Shown piece after piece: positions 52,493-61,828 of a stretch of 64,000 bases of DNA. The stretch's first letter is position 1, and every line of letters starts with the position of its first letter. The notes beneath the pieces were generated by a model. It ran no database searches. It saw only the letters and a program-made list of their open reading frames with translations, and had not been told where the DNA came from. The translations under genes and the position numbers were made by a program. This DNA comes from Dehalococcoidia bacterium UBA1328 (GTDB lineage: Bacteria > Chloroflexota > Dehalococcoidia > Lucifugimonadales > Lucifugimonadaceae): positions 128,218-192,217 of the forward strand of contig DBTA01000036.1 of NCBI GenBank assembly GCA_002306815.1, given 5' to 3'.

Positions 52493-54997
52493 TTGACTAC
52501 AACGGGTAAAAGTCGATCAGGTGCCGAAGGCGGAGAGTCGCGCGGCAATGTTGACCGGTACACCCCTGCCGATATTGAGAAAAAGTGGCAAACGAAGTGG
52601 GAGGCGGATGGCATTTATCAAGCCCCCGACCACGTCGAAGGCAAGGAAAACTACTTCTCGCTAGTGATGTTCCCATACCCGTCGGGCGACATTCACATGG
52701 GCCACTGGTTCCAGTACAGCGGATCCGACGCCTACGCTCGTTTCAAGCGCATGCAGGGTTACAACGTACTGCACCCGCAAGGCTTCGACTCTTTCGGGCT
52801 TCCCGCCGAGAATGCCGCCATCGAACGTGGAGCAGATCCTCGAGAGTGGACTTATTCGAATATCGAAAACTCCCGTCGACAGTTCCGGGAAATGGGGGCG
52901 TCGTACGACTGGTCACGCGAGCTCGTTACGTCCGACCCTGACTACTACAAATGGAACCAGTACTGGTTCCTTCAGTTCTACAAGAATGGTCTTGCTTACC
53001 GCGAAAACGGTCAGGCCAACTGGTGTCCGAAAGATCAGACCACTCTTGCCAACGAGCAGGTGAAAGACGGCGCATGTGAACGATGTGGTACTGCGGTTAC
53101 CCGCCGCGCAATGCCTCAGTGGTTTTTTGCCATTACCAAGTACGCCGACGAACTTCTCGAAATGGACAGTCTCGACTGGCCGGAGAAGATCAAAACGATG
53201 CAAAGAAACTGGATTGGTCGTTCAACCGGAACGACGATCGGGTTCGATGTCAGCGAGTTCGCACCAGGCGAAAAAATTGAAACATTCACTACTCGTATCG
53301 ACACTGTGTTTGGCGTCACGTTCGTGGTTCTCGCCCCGGAACACCCTCTCATAGAGAAGCTCACCCAGCCCGATCATAAAGCGGCTGTGGATGCGTATGT
53401 TGAAAACGCCGCCCGTGAAACAGAAATTGACCGAACTTCAACTGAGCGTGAAAAGACCGGTGTGGCTACTGGTGCGCACTGCATCAACCCGCTAAACGGA
53501 GAGCGCATTCCCGTATTGGTCGGCGACTATGTGCTGGCTTCTTACGGAACCGGTGCTGTTATGGGCGTTCCGGCTCACGACGCGCGTGATTTCGTATTTG
53601 CGAAGAAATATGATCTCGAAATTCGAGTTGTAGTTTCTCCGCCTGACTGGGACGGTCGAGAGTTCGAAGATGCATGGATACCAGCTGGGACGCAGGTCAA
53701 CTCTGGTGAATTCAACGGCATGTCGAGCATCGATGGAAAAGAGGCGATTGCCGACAAGATCGAGTCAAATGGTTGGGGCACTCGCACAATCACGTACCAC
53801 CTCCGCGATTGGTTGATTTCTCGACAGCGTTACTGGGGCACCCCAATTCCGATTGTTTACTGTGACGACTGCGGCACTGTTCCAGTTCCCGAGCACGAAT
53901 TGCCTGTTCGACTTCCCGACAAAGTCAGATTTGACTCCGATGGTCGCTCTCCGCTCACTAAAGATACGAGTTTCCTGAACACAGAATGTCCAGATTGCGG
54001 TAAGCCAGCGAAGCGTGAGACCGACACTCTCGATACGTTTGTCTGCTCTTCCTGGTACCACTTACGATTTGCTAGCCCAAATCCTGACGAAGACCCGCTC
54101 GAGGTCGATCAGGTTAGTGCGTGGGTCCCGGTTGCTGCTTATCAGGGTGGCGCTGAGCATGCCGTGATGCATCTGCTCTACTCGCGATTCTTCAATAAGG
54201 CGTTGCGCGATCTCAAGTTTGTCGAGTTCGATGAGCCGTACACGAAGCTCACCAACCAGGGGATGCTGACTAAAGACGGTGGAAAGATTTCGAAAAGATC
54301 GAATCCACTGCCTCCCGATCCGGTAGTCGAAAAACACGGTGCGGACACGCTTCGTTGTTACCTGATGTTCCTAGGGCCTTGGGATCAGGGCGGTGACTGG
54401 TCAGATTCAGGAATCAACGGAATCAAGCGGTGGCTAAGCCGTATTTGGGATGTTGCTCAGAGAGATAAGTCAAAACTTGGCGCATCAGGTTCAGAAGATG
54501 CTGAAAGAGGGCTTGCGCGTATTGCACACGCGACCACCCAGCGGGTTCTCGCCGACATGGATGTGTTCAAGTTCAACACTTCTATCGCAGCTCTGATGGA
54601 ATTCACCACTGCGTTGATGCGATCCTACGAGTCTGGAGATGTTTCGGCGGCATCCTGGCGGGCAGGGATTGATCGACTGTTGCTCCACACGGCGCCCCTC
54701 GCTCCGCATATCGCAGAAGAGTTGTGGCAGCGAACCGGGCATACCGGTTCGATTCACCTTGAACTCAATCCAGCCTTTGACGAATCACTCATTGCCATGG
54801 ACACGATAACCCTTGCTGTTCAGGTTCAAGGCAAACTTCGTGATCAGATCGAGGTACCAGCCGATATTGCTCAAGATGCCGCAATTGAAGCCGCTAAAGA
54901 GGCACCGAACGTTATGCGTCACCTCGAAGGGATGTTGATCGTAAAAGAGATTTACGTACCAGGCCGACTCATCAATATTGTCGTTCGACCTGCTTAG
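52493..54997 (+). CDS. leuS: Leucyl-tRNA synthetase
   Basis: An 834-residue class Ia synthetase. The HIGH-type motif is HMGHWFQYSGSDAYARFKRMQG, the CP1 editing domain holds the T-rich RIDTVFGVTFVVLAPEHPL and GVPAHDARDFVFA, the zinc domain CDDCGTVPVPEHELPV and CPDCGKP are present, and KMSKS is represented by KISKRSNP. C-terminal anticodon-binding domain about 650-834. TTG start at 52493. I looked for a T-box leader in the 203 bases before it and found none. Confidence 0.97.
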   Translation: MTTTGKSRSGAEGGESRGNVDRYTPADIEKKWQTKWEADGIYQAPDHVEGKENYFSLVMFPYPSGDIHMGHWFQYSGSDAYARFKRMQGYNVLHPQGFDSFGLPAENAAIERGADPREWTYSNIENSRRQFREMGASYDWSRELVTSDPDYYKWNQYWFLQFYKNGLAYRENGQANWCPKDQTTLANEQVKDGACERCGTAVTRRAMPQWFFAITKYADELLEMDSLDWPEKIKTMQRNWIGRSTGTTIGFDVSEFAPGEKIETFTTRIDTVFGVTFVVLAPEHPLIEKLTQPDHKAAVDAYVENAARETEIDRTSTEREKTGVATGAHCINPLNGERIPVLVGDYVLASYGTGAVMGVPAHDARDFVFAKKYDLEIRVVVSPPDWDGREFEDAWIPAGTQVNSGEFNGMSSIDGKEAIADKIESNGWGTRTITYHLRDWLISRQRYWGTPIPIVYCDDCGTVPVPEHELPVRLPDKVRFDSDGRSPLTKDTSFLNTECPDCGKPAKRETDTLDTFVCSSWYHLRFASPNPDEDPLEVDQVSAWVPVAAYQGGAEHAVMHLLYSRFFNKALRDLKFVEFDEPYTKLTNQGMLTKDGGKISKRSNPLPPDPVVEKHGADTLRCYLMFLGPWDQGGDWSDSGINGIKRWLSRIWDVAQRDKSKLGASGSEDAERGLARIAHATTQRVLADMDVFKFNTSIAALMEFTTALMRSYESGDVSAASWRAGIDRLLLHTAPLAPHIAEELWQRTGHTGSIHLELNPAFDESLIAMDTITLAVQVQGKLRDQIEVPADIAQDAAIEAAKEAPNVMRHLEGMLIVKEIYVPGRLINIVVRPA

Positions 54998-55249
54998 TTC
55001 ATTTTGAAGCCGAGCGGTGAAGTTGCAGCGTCGTTCTACACTACAACTCAGCTTGGTCGAATGAACCCACGCGGAATAGCCGTGTTATTGAAATATAGAC
55101 TCTAGACACTGCGGCTTCACAAATTGCAGGAGTGAGTGAAGAGATCATTCATTCGCGAGTTTTATACACCTGCCCACTTGTTTCATTGCGCTTACTGCGC
55201 CTACTATCCGTTGGAAATCACATCACCCAGCGGAGCGATTGAAACTTTG

Positions 55250-56251
55250 ATGCGAATAATGACCTGGCATGGCGGCGACAAGTTCAGGCTCGACCATGTT
55301 CCAGACCCTTCTGCCGAACCCGGCAAAGTTGTGGTCAGAATGGACTCGATAGGTGTATGTGGAACCGATGTTCACATAACGCAAGGTCTGTTTCCGTCCA
55401 TTCCACCTAAGGTGCTCGGACACGAAGGCTCGGGGGTGATTGTTGAAGTTGGCGACGGAGTAGATCAAAGCCGTTTAGGCGAACGGGTAGTTCTGAACAC
55501 TACGAGTCATTGCGGCAACTGTTCGGCTTGCACAACATGGTCGGAATCTCGCTGCGAAAACGCTGACTGCACATCGGGGATGTTTGCCGAATACGCCACT
55601 GCTCCATCACAGTCGGCCGTAAAGATTCCAGATTCTCTCGATCTTGAGCAAGCCGCTCTTTCCGAACCTGCTTCTTGCTGCTTATCGGGCGCGGAAATGA
55701 TGAGAATCGACGACACCGAAATTGGTGTTGTCGTTGGTGGCGGAATCATGGGGCTGTTCACTCTGGCGTTTTTGAAGCGGCGAGGTGTCGAACGGATGGT
55801 GATGTCAGAGCCGGTAAAAGCACGTCGCGAAATGGCGAAGCAGTTTGGAGCGGATTTGCTCCATGATCCTACCGAGGGAGATCTCACCGAGTTCGTTAAA
55901 GATCACAACGGCGGGTACGGAGCGAATATCGCAGCCGAAGTTGTCGGGCAGCCGAAGCTAGTGGCTAAGTGCGTCGAAGTGGTACGGCCTCGCGGACAGG
56001 TACTAATGATTGGTGTCAGTCCTGAAGGCGCACCTTTGCCAGTAGACATGTACGACCTGCATTACCGAGAGGTGACGCTAAAAGGCGCATTCGGCCGAGG
56101 TGATGTGTTCGCTCGAACGCCAGCTGAGATTGATCAGATCAACCTGGATGGTGTTATTTCAGGAAGATACGAGCTACAGGATGTTCCTCAAGCCATCGTT
56201 GATTCCGGCGACGGTAAAGGCGTGAAGTTCCTCATCAAGCCAAACGGGTAA
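55250..56251 (+). CDS. Zinc-dependent medium-chain alcohol dehydrogenase
   Basis: A 333-residue MDR enzyme of the sorbitol/threonine dehydrogenase type. Catalytic Zn ligands C and H in GVCGTDVH and GHEGSG, structural-zinc cysteines in HCGNCSACTTWSESRCE, NAD motif VVVGGGIMGLF. It oxidises a polyol or alcohol. The ATG at 55250 is chosen because the earlier frame (from 55136) adds unconserved Cys/Tyr-rich residues. Substrate unknown. Confidence 0.87.
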   Translation: MRIMTWHGGDKFRLDHVPDPSAEPGKVVVRMDSIGVCGTDVHITQGLFPSIPPKVLGHEGSGVIVEVGDGVDQSRLGERVVLNTTSHCGNCSACTTWSESRCENADCTSGMFAEYATAPSQSAVKIPDSLDLEQAALSEPASCCLSGAEMMRIDDTEIGVVVGGGIMGLFTLAFLKRRGVERMVMSEPVKARREMAKQFGADLLHDPTEGDLTEFVKDHNGGYGANIAAEVVGQPKLVAKCVEVVRPRGQVLMIGVSPEGAPLPVDMYDLHYREVTLKGAFGRGDVFARTPAEIDQINLDGVISGRYELQDVPQAIVDSGDGKGVKFLIKPNG

Positions 56252-56436
56252 GAGATGTATCTTTCGCTTGATCACGAGTTTTAGCTCTCACACCAACGCT
56301 CTACCACAGAGAGAAAGGGCTGTTTTGATGCTGGAAGATAGTTTACGGGTACGAACTAGAGGTATGAGGGTTACTTTATAACGCATTCTCATACATCTTT
56401 TAGCACCCGAACAATTGCTTTCGTGTGATTCACTCT

Positions 56437-56700
56437 CACTTCCTCAGGTGTGATACCCCCGCCGCCCAGAGCGAGATAACCCTCAACCACTCTTCTGGAT
56501 ACGGCATTTCCGACATGGCAACGTGCATGCGCCAGAATCTGTAATCATTGAGTGGTAGGTCAGAAATCCGTTCATAATGCCGATCACATCATCCTCGATA
56601 TCTATGCCGAAAACTCCATAATCCTAGATGATGGTCGCAATGTCCCACAAAGGTTCACCAAACCTTGCTTTTTGCCCGTCCACAATCCCCAAGGCTATCT
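56437..56700 (-). pseudogene. Possible phosphotransferase (APH/choline-kinase-like) remnant
   Basis: On the minus strand the frame reads LGIVDGQKARFGEPLWDIATII, stop, DYGVFGIDIEDDVIG, then in a shifted frame DYRFWRMHVAMSEMPYPEE to a TGA at 56437-56439. The I-V-D-x3-A-R-F-G-x-P-L-W-D-I-A pattern is that of aminoglycoside-phosphotransferase-like kinases. Heavily decayed. It fills part of the 571-base gap 56252-56822, where nothing else is clear. Confidence 0.35.
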
Positions 56701-56822
56701 TATGGAACTGTTCCAATGTGGGTGCAGGCGGGATTGGCATACCGGGGGTATTGTCGCTCAACTTCGAAGCAACTTAGTAACCAGGTGTAACCAGAACGAT
56801 GTTGCCGCCTGTGAACGGGGGA

Positions 56823-58289
56823 TTATGTTGAAGCGAACGACGCACTGGCTTCAGCGATCGAACCAAACGAACCGTCAGCGACCGCTGCACACAATGCTGC
56901 GCCGATAGCCGCTTCCTCGTTGTGTCGACCTAGTTTAAGATGCATTCTCATCTCGGTCTCGATCGATTCTCGTAAGACCGGGTTCAGCTTCAAGCCGTTT
57001 CCTGATCCGACAAGGACCGAACGCTCACTCGCTCCAAGACTTACCGCTTCTCGATACGAATCAGAAAGTTGTGCTGCCATTGCTTCGAAAAGCGAACGAG
57101 CCATGTGACCGGGAGTCAACGTGCCCGGGGTTATGTTACGGACTGCGGCTTTTGCCAGTGGGTTACTTCTAGATCCGGTGAACAGCGGATCAAATTCCAT
57201 ACCTTCGGCACCCGCCGGTACCTCGCTCGCTAGTTCCACAAGTCGTTCGTATAAAACGTCGGGATCAAGCTCATAACCGGCAATCACTCGGCAGGCGTTG
57301 TTGAAGAAATTTCGAAGGGTTCGGAAAGTCCTGCCACCGACAACTCCAACACCCGCTAACAAATATCCGCTTTGAACAAATGGTCGGAGTTCAAGCCACC
57401 CTCGTGGAGTAGGCTGATCGACGTATACGGACGCTTGCCCACCTGTTCCAACGTTTATCGCAACTGTGTTGTCGTAGTCGGCAACCGTCCCGGCAAAGCT
57501 GCACTGGTGATCGCCAGATGCGACCGAGACCGGGATTCCTGCGATAGCACCGAGCTTTTCAGCCATCTCACGTGTGAGTGTTCCAGCAGGTGTGCATGAA
57601 TCTGCAAGTTCGATAAATAGAGATTTATCTAGACCGAGTGACTCTATCAGTCCATCGTTCCAGCTCATTTTAGAGAGGTCATAAACTCCCCATCCCACAG
57701 CGTCCGTCGGGTCGCTAACAGGGCGCGTTCCTGTTAGTCGAGAAACAACAAATTCTGGTGCAGTCGTTCCGTGAACTCCTGAATCAGCATCGGGAAGTTC
57801 ATTGTTTACTCTCAGCCAATACAGGTTTGGTGCGGTATATCCAGTGACGATTGGGCAACCGGTGTCTTCGAAGGCGGGTAGTCCACCGTCTTCGGTCTCG
57901 GCATTGCCAAGCTCGCCCATTGCTTCCAGATAGGAACGATTCTGACCAGCCAGGGAGTCTTTAGAGCGTTGATCCTGCCACGAGATGAAATTGCCGACCG
58001 TGTTCAGTTCTCTGTCTAGCAGTTGCAGCCCCTGTTGCTGACCCGTCACTCCAATTGCAGCCGGTTGTGCACCTGTTTGTTCGATCAAATAGCGGGCGTT
58101 CTCAATCGCGAGCAGCGCCATTCGGTCGAGATCCCATTCGGACCTGCCGATCTTCTTGTCTGCTGGCGAAGTAACCTCAGCAGTATTTGCCGCGGTCGAC
58201 GATCCAACGAGTGATTTCGATTCAATATCGATAATTGCCGCCGTAACCGAGGTCGAACCAACATCAATCGAAAGGTAGTAATTAGGCAT
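56823..58289 (-). CDS. FGGY-family carbohydrate kinase
   Basis: A 488-residue sugar kinase. N-terminal phosphate motif SIDVGSTSVTAAIID, then VTGQQQGLQLLD, ISWQDQRS (a WxDxR sugar-binding segment), and in the C-terminal half NVGTGGQASVYVDQP and VLVGSGNGLKLNPVLRESIE. Related to sedoheptulokinase and xylulokinase; the WQDxR block is closest in my reading to sedoheptulokinase. Phosphorylates a ketose or polyol. It follows the enolase-superfamily gene on the same strand by 138 bases, so both may act on one sugar. Confidence 0.88.
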   Translation of the reverse strand: MPNYYLSIDVGSTSVTAAIIDIESKSLVGSSTAANTAEVTSPADKKIGRSEWDLDRMALLAIENARYLIEQTGAQPAAIGVTGQQQGLQLLDRELNTVGNFISWQDQRSKDSLAGQNRSYLEAMGELGNAETEDGGLPAFEDTGCPIVTGYTAPNLYWLRVNNELPDADSGVHGTTAPEFVVSRLTGTRPVSDPTDAVGWGVYDLSKMSWNDGLIESLGLDKSLFIELADSCTPAGTLTREMAEKLGAIAGIPVSVASGDHQCSFAGTVADYDNTVAINVGTGGQASVYVDQPTPRGWLELRPFVQSGYLLAGVGVVGGRTFRTLRNFFNNACRVIAGYELDPDVLYERLVELASEVPAGAEGMEFDPLFTGSRSNPLAKAAVRNITPGTLTPGHMARSLFEAMAAQLSDSYREAVSLGASERSVLVGSGNGLKLNPVLRESIETEMRMHLKLGRHNEEAAIGAALCAAVADGSFGSIAEASASFAST

Positions 58290-58427
58290 CGCCTTAGTTT
58301 ATTTAGCGAGAGAAGGCATAGGCGACCGATTTCGAGAATCCAAGCGGCCCGCGACAATTCCGATCACTTTATGAATTATGGCTTTGCACCCTTATCGCTG
58401 CGAGTGAAGGAGAGCGAAGTTCCCAAC

Positions 58428-59666
58428 TCATCCACCATTGGCATCTTGACCGTTCGGAACTTCGGGTGAGAAGAAGTGGCTCACTCTCTGCCCCGGGTCT
58501 GTAAAGCCGACCGCGTTCCAACGATAAGCTTCAGTTGTCGACTCAACGTGTAAGTCCGATCTATCGAAAACTTCGCTTTTTAACCGAGTCCCCAGTCCCG
58601 GCCCCTCGGGAGCGTGAAGATATCCATCACTCACGACGATGTTCGGCTCTATGAACTTGTCGTACCATCCGCGGTAGTACGCCCTGTTAGTTTCTTGGAT
58701 CATCACGTTCGGTACGTTCATTGAAATGTGAGCGCATGCAAAAACATTAATCGGTCCAGTCCAATCGTGGGGAGCGATCGAAGTCTGATAAGTCTCAGCA
58801 AGCGTGGCAATTTTCTTCGTTTCCGATATACCGCCCGTCCAGATTAGATCAGGCATTACAATTTCAGCTGAACCGTTTTCGATGTACTCGCGAAATTCGA
58901 AACGAGTCATTAATCGCTCAGCCGCGCAGATCGGAGCTTTAGTCTCCTGAGCAAGCTTCAGGTGAGCGGCTGCGTTAACCGGATGAATCATTTCCTCCTG
59001 CCAGAGGATGTCGTACTCATCCATTGCCTGAGTAATGCGAATGGCAGGCGCCAGTGACCACTGTCCGCCGCCATCATGGGCGATCTCGATTTGATCGCCG
59101 AGAGCCTTACGCTGCTTGGCGAGTGGAGCCAGTCCTTTCCGGATTTGTTTTGCGGACACGAAATTTCCGTCTGACTCTGCCGCATACGGAGCCATGTAGT
59201 AGCTCTTGACCGCAGTTATACCGTCGTCAATTAAGCTCTGAAGAAAACCGACCGGATCACGTTGCTCAAACTCGTTGTCCTGCCACTCACCGTAACTTCC
59301 GATCGTATTGTAAATGCGGATTTTGTCTCGGCATTTACCACCCAGCAGGTTGTAGATAGGTTGATCCAGTGCCTGACCAACTATGTCCCAGAGGGCAATA
59401 TCGATCGCGGATAAAGCTCTTAGTTCAGCGCCTGAGTAGGTGAAGATCCCGGCGAGTTTAAAAAGCTCATCCCAGATTCCTTCACGGTCCATCGGATTAC
59501 GACCGATCAGTGTTGGCCCGTATATTTCGTGAACAACAGCGGCGACTGACTTTGGCAGATACCACGTTTCACCCAGTCCGATTTCGCCTGAGTCGGTATG
59601 AATACGAACCCAGCACATTTGCCAGAATTCATCAACGTGAACGGTTTCGACTTTGGTGATTTTCAT
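58428..59666 (-). CDS. Enolase-superfamily dehydratase (mandelate racemase/galactonate dehydratase-like)
   Basis: A 412-residue enolase-superfamily protein. Capping domain, then barrel with K154 (AVKSYYM), metal ligands likely D198 (EIAHDGGG), E224 or E225 (WQEEMIHP) and E250 (CAAERLMTR), and H300 in IAPHDWTGP. The pattern is close to galactonate/gluconate-type dehydratases acting on aldonic acids. It differs strongly from the rhamnonate-like paralog at 18 kb. Lies upstream of the FGGY kinase on the same strand. Confidence 0.85.
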   Translation of the reverse strand: MKITKVETVHVDEFWQMCWVRIHTDSGEIGLGETWYLPKSVAAVVHEIYGPTLIGRNPMDREGIWDELFKLAGIFTYSGAELRALSAIDIALWDIVGQALDQPIYNLLGGKCRDKIRIYNTIGSYGEWQDNEFEQRDPVGFLQSLIDDGITAVKSYYMAPYAAESDGNFVSAKQIRKGLAPLAKQRKALGDQIEIAHDGGGQWSLAPAIRITQAMDEYDILWQEEMIHPVNAAAHLKLAQETKAPICAAERLMTRFEFREYIENGSAEIVMPDLIWTGGISETKKIATLAETYQTSIAPHDWTGPINVFACAHISMNVPNVMIQETNRAYYRGWYDKFIEPNIVVSDGYLHAPEGPGLGTRLKSEVFDRSDLHVESTTEAYRWNAVGFTDPGQRVSHFFSPEVPNGQDANGG

Positions 59667-59753
59667 GTTCTTGCCAGTCGCTAGTTTTCAGGTCGCAGAA
59701 ATATACGCCTTTAGCGTACTCAAGAACACGAATAGGAGCACAGAGTTATCGGA

Positions 59754-59862
59754 TCCCTCCCTCAGGGAGAGGGCTGGGATGTGGGTCGCTCGCTTATTTA
59801 GGCAGGTAAGGAAGAGGGGTCCAACCCGCCTTCTAACTCCCCATCTTCAAGGTAGGGAGGAA
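59754..59862. repeat. Palindromic intergenic sequence with CCTCCCT / AGGGAGG ends
   Basis: CCTCCCTCAGGGAGAGGGC at the left and AAGGTAGGGAGG at the right form short inverted ends about 85 bases apart. No second copy is seen in the window. Similar G/C-rich palindromes recur in many genomes, so its identity as a repeat is unproven. Confidence 0.4.
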
Positions 59863-59885
59863 ACGCTATGTGCTTTCGGGTGACT

Positions 59886-60899
59886 CTATCGAACGCCGTC
59901 GAGAACGATGTCAAACACGAGATCGGCGTTTGGTGGGATTACTCCAGCCGAGCCCCCTGCACCGTATCCCTGGTCGGAAGGAATGTAGACCCTACGCTGA
60001 CCACCAACGGACATTCCAAGAATAGCGTCACGGAATCCAGGAATCACGCCACCGACCGGGAACGAAGTTGACTGTCCACGCGCATACGAGGAATCGAAAA
60101 CACAACCGTCAGACGCAAGCCATCCGGTGTAGTGAACATCAACTGTCTGGCTCGGATCCGGAGTTGCTCCGTCGCCAACAGTGATGTCGAACACACGAAT
60201 GCCTGAAGGCTGATCCACGTACTGGTCGTCCGTTACATCTTCGAATTGAGGAGCTGAATCCGGATAACCAGGGTTGTCACAAGACACGATTGACCCTCCT
60301 TCGGGCGTTGCGGTTGGAACTGGTGTAGCGGTTGCCTCGGCAGCGACCTGCGTTGCTGTTGCAATCGCATCTGCTGGGGTCAGCACACTCACAAGTTCAA
60401 TTTCGAAAGTAAGAGTTGCATTCGGCGGAATTACCGGTGGCGAACCAAGTTCTCGGTAAGCGAAATCGGGCGGAATCTCTACACGTCGAACACCGCCGGG
60501 TGCCATCGTCAGCATAGCCTGGCGCCATCCAGGAATCAGTGCAACCAGTAGAAGTTCGGTAGAACTGCCACGAGTGTACGACGAGTCAAAAACACAGCCA
60601 TCTTCCAGCCAACCCGTGTAGTTCACGGTGACTAGGTCTTCAATAGTTGGCGGAGTGCCTTCACCGACAACACGATCGAACACCTTCACGGCGTCAGCGG
60701 TGCCTTCGAGTTGATCGCTTTTCACATCGGCGAACACCGGTGCGTCAGAGGGGTACACGTCGTTCTGGCAAAGAGATGCATCCACAGTCGGTGCCATCAC
60801 GGGAATCTCGACATTGTCGGGGTTCTTACCCGCTGCCTGGCACGCAGTTACAGCGATTAGCGCGAGCATCCCCACAACTATCCATATTCGTTTCGACAT
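59886..60899 (-). CDS. Lipoprotein with two FKBP-type peptidyl-prolyl isomerase domains
   Basis: A 337-residue exported foldase. Signal: MSKRIWIVVG, hydrophobic, lipobox AVTAC (C20). Two FKBP domains follow: one at about residues 66-168 (VTVNYTGWLEDGCVFDSSYTRG, IPPNATLTFEIEL) and one at about 235-337 (VDVHYTGW, DGCVFDSSYARG, IPGFRDAILGMSVGGQRRVYIP, IPPNADLVFDIVL), linked by a Thr/Ala/Pro-rich segment. The second has a more canonical active-site set; the first lacks some aromatic residues. Acts on prolyl bonds of outside proteins. Confidence 0.92.
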   Translation of the reverse strand: MSKRIWIVVGMLALIAVTACQAAGKNPDNVEIPVMAPTVDASLCQNDVYPSDAPVFADVKSDQLEGTADAVKVFDRVVGEGTPPTIEDLVTVNYTGWLEDGCVFDSSYTRGSSTELLLVALIPGWRQAMLTMAPGGVRRVEIPPDFAYRELGSPPVIPPNATLTFEIELVSVLTPADAIATATQVAAEATATPVPTATPEGGSIVSCDNPGYPDSAPQFEDVTDDQYVDQPSGIRVFDITVGDGATPDPSQTVDVHYTGWLASDGCVFDSSYARGQSTSFPVGGVIPGFRDAILGMSVGGQRRVYIPSDQGYGAGGSAGVIPPNADLVFDIVLDGVR

Positions 60900-60976
60900 C
60901 ACACTTTTCAATTCGAAATATCCCTCTCGGCGGTTTGGATTACGATCGTCAATCCGATTCGTAAACGTCTTATTGT

Positions 60977-61732
60977 CTACTTAATTACCGACTTAGCGTT
61001 ACCGACGAACTGATCGTAGCCACTGCCAATCCATGACCCAACTCCTGTCATGAAAAAGCGAACACCCATTTCTGCGTACGCAGCGACGTTTTCGTTTGTT
61101 GCCAGTGCCCCAGCATGTTTACCCGCAGCGACGATTCGCGAGAGCGAATCGTTAATTTTCTCTACGACATCGGGGTGGTCCAGTTCACCCATGTGACCCA
61201 TTGAAGCTGCGAAATCTGAAGGTGCAACGAAGAATACGTCGATTCCGTCTACGGCAATGATTTCGTCGAGGTTATCCCAAGCGACGATGTCTTCAATCAA
61301 GACGACCAATAGTGTTTCGTCGTTCGCTTTGTCGAAGTAATTATCTACTGCATAACCCTGTCGACTGGTGAACATTCCGCGCTTGCCTACGGGCGTGAAC
61401 TTGCCGCCTTCAACTACGTTTCTGGCCTCGCCGGCGTTGTTCACGTGGGGAACTACGATTCCTTGGGCACCTCGGTCAAGCGTTCGATAAATCAGTCCCT
61501 GTTCGTTGAGGTTGATTCGCGCGACTGAAGTCATGCCCCAAAGATCACATGCTCGCGTCAGGTTGCCTAGTTCGCTTGCCTCGGCGGAACCATGCTCGCC
61601 TTCAAGCCAAATACCGTCGAATCCTAGAGGGCCGACCGCATCAATGTCGTCCGGGTGTGTAATGCCGCTGACAATCGTCACGATCTCGCCATTTTTGAGT
61701 TTCTGCTTGGCGCGGTTAATCCTGAGTTCCAC
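60977..61732 (-). CDS. HpcH/HpaI aldolase family protein
   Basis: A 251-residue class II metal-dependent pyruvate-type aldolase. FDGIWLEGEHG, ARINLNEQGLIYRTLDRGAQGIVVPHVNNAGEA and the acid ligand block LIEDIVAWDNLDEIIAVDGIDVFFVAPSDFA match the family. It would cleave a 2-oxo-3-deoxy acid to pyruvate and an aldehyde. The GTG at 61732 (VELRINRAKQKLKNGE) fits family starts better than a GTG at 61795. A 2-keto-3-deoxy acid aldolase would complement the enolase-type dehydratases, but no shared operon exists. Confidence 0.87.
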   Translation of the reverse strand: MELRINRAKQKLKNGEIVTIVSGITHPDDIDAVGPLGFDGIWLEGEHGSAEASELGNLTRACDLWGMTSVARINLNEQGLIYRTLDRGAQGIVVPHVNNAGEARNVVEGGKFTPVGKRGMFTSRQGYAVDNYFDKANDETLLVVLIEDIVAWDNLDEIIAVDGIDVFFVAPSDFAASMGHMGELDHPDVVEKINDSLSRIVAAGKHAGALATNENVAAYAEMGVRFFMTGVGSWIGSGYDQFVGNAKSVIK

Positions 61733-61828
61733 TTGAGTTGCCCCCGGTATCACGGTTTGAGCTTGATATTTGTCGACCCTGCAAAAAGAGCCCACGGAAT
61801 TCTAACCCGATGCTTACAAGTTCGGGTA

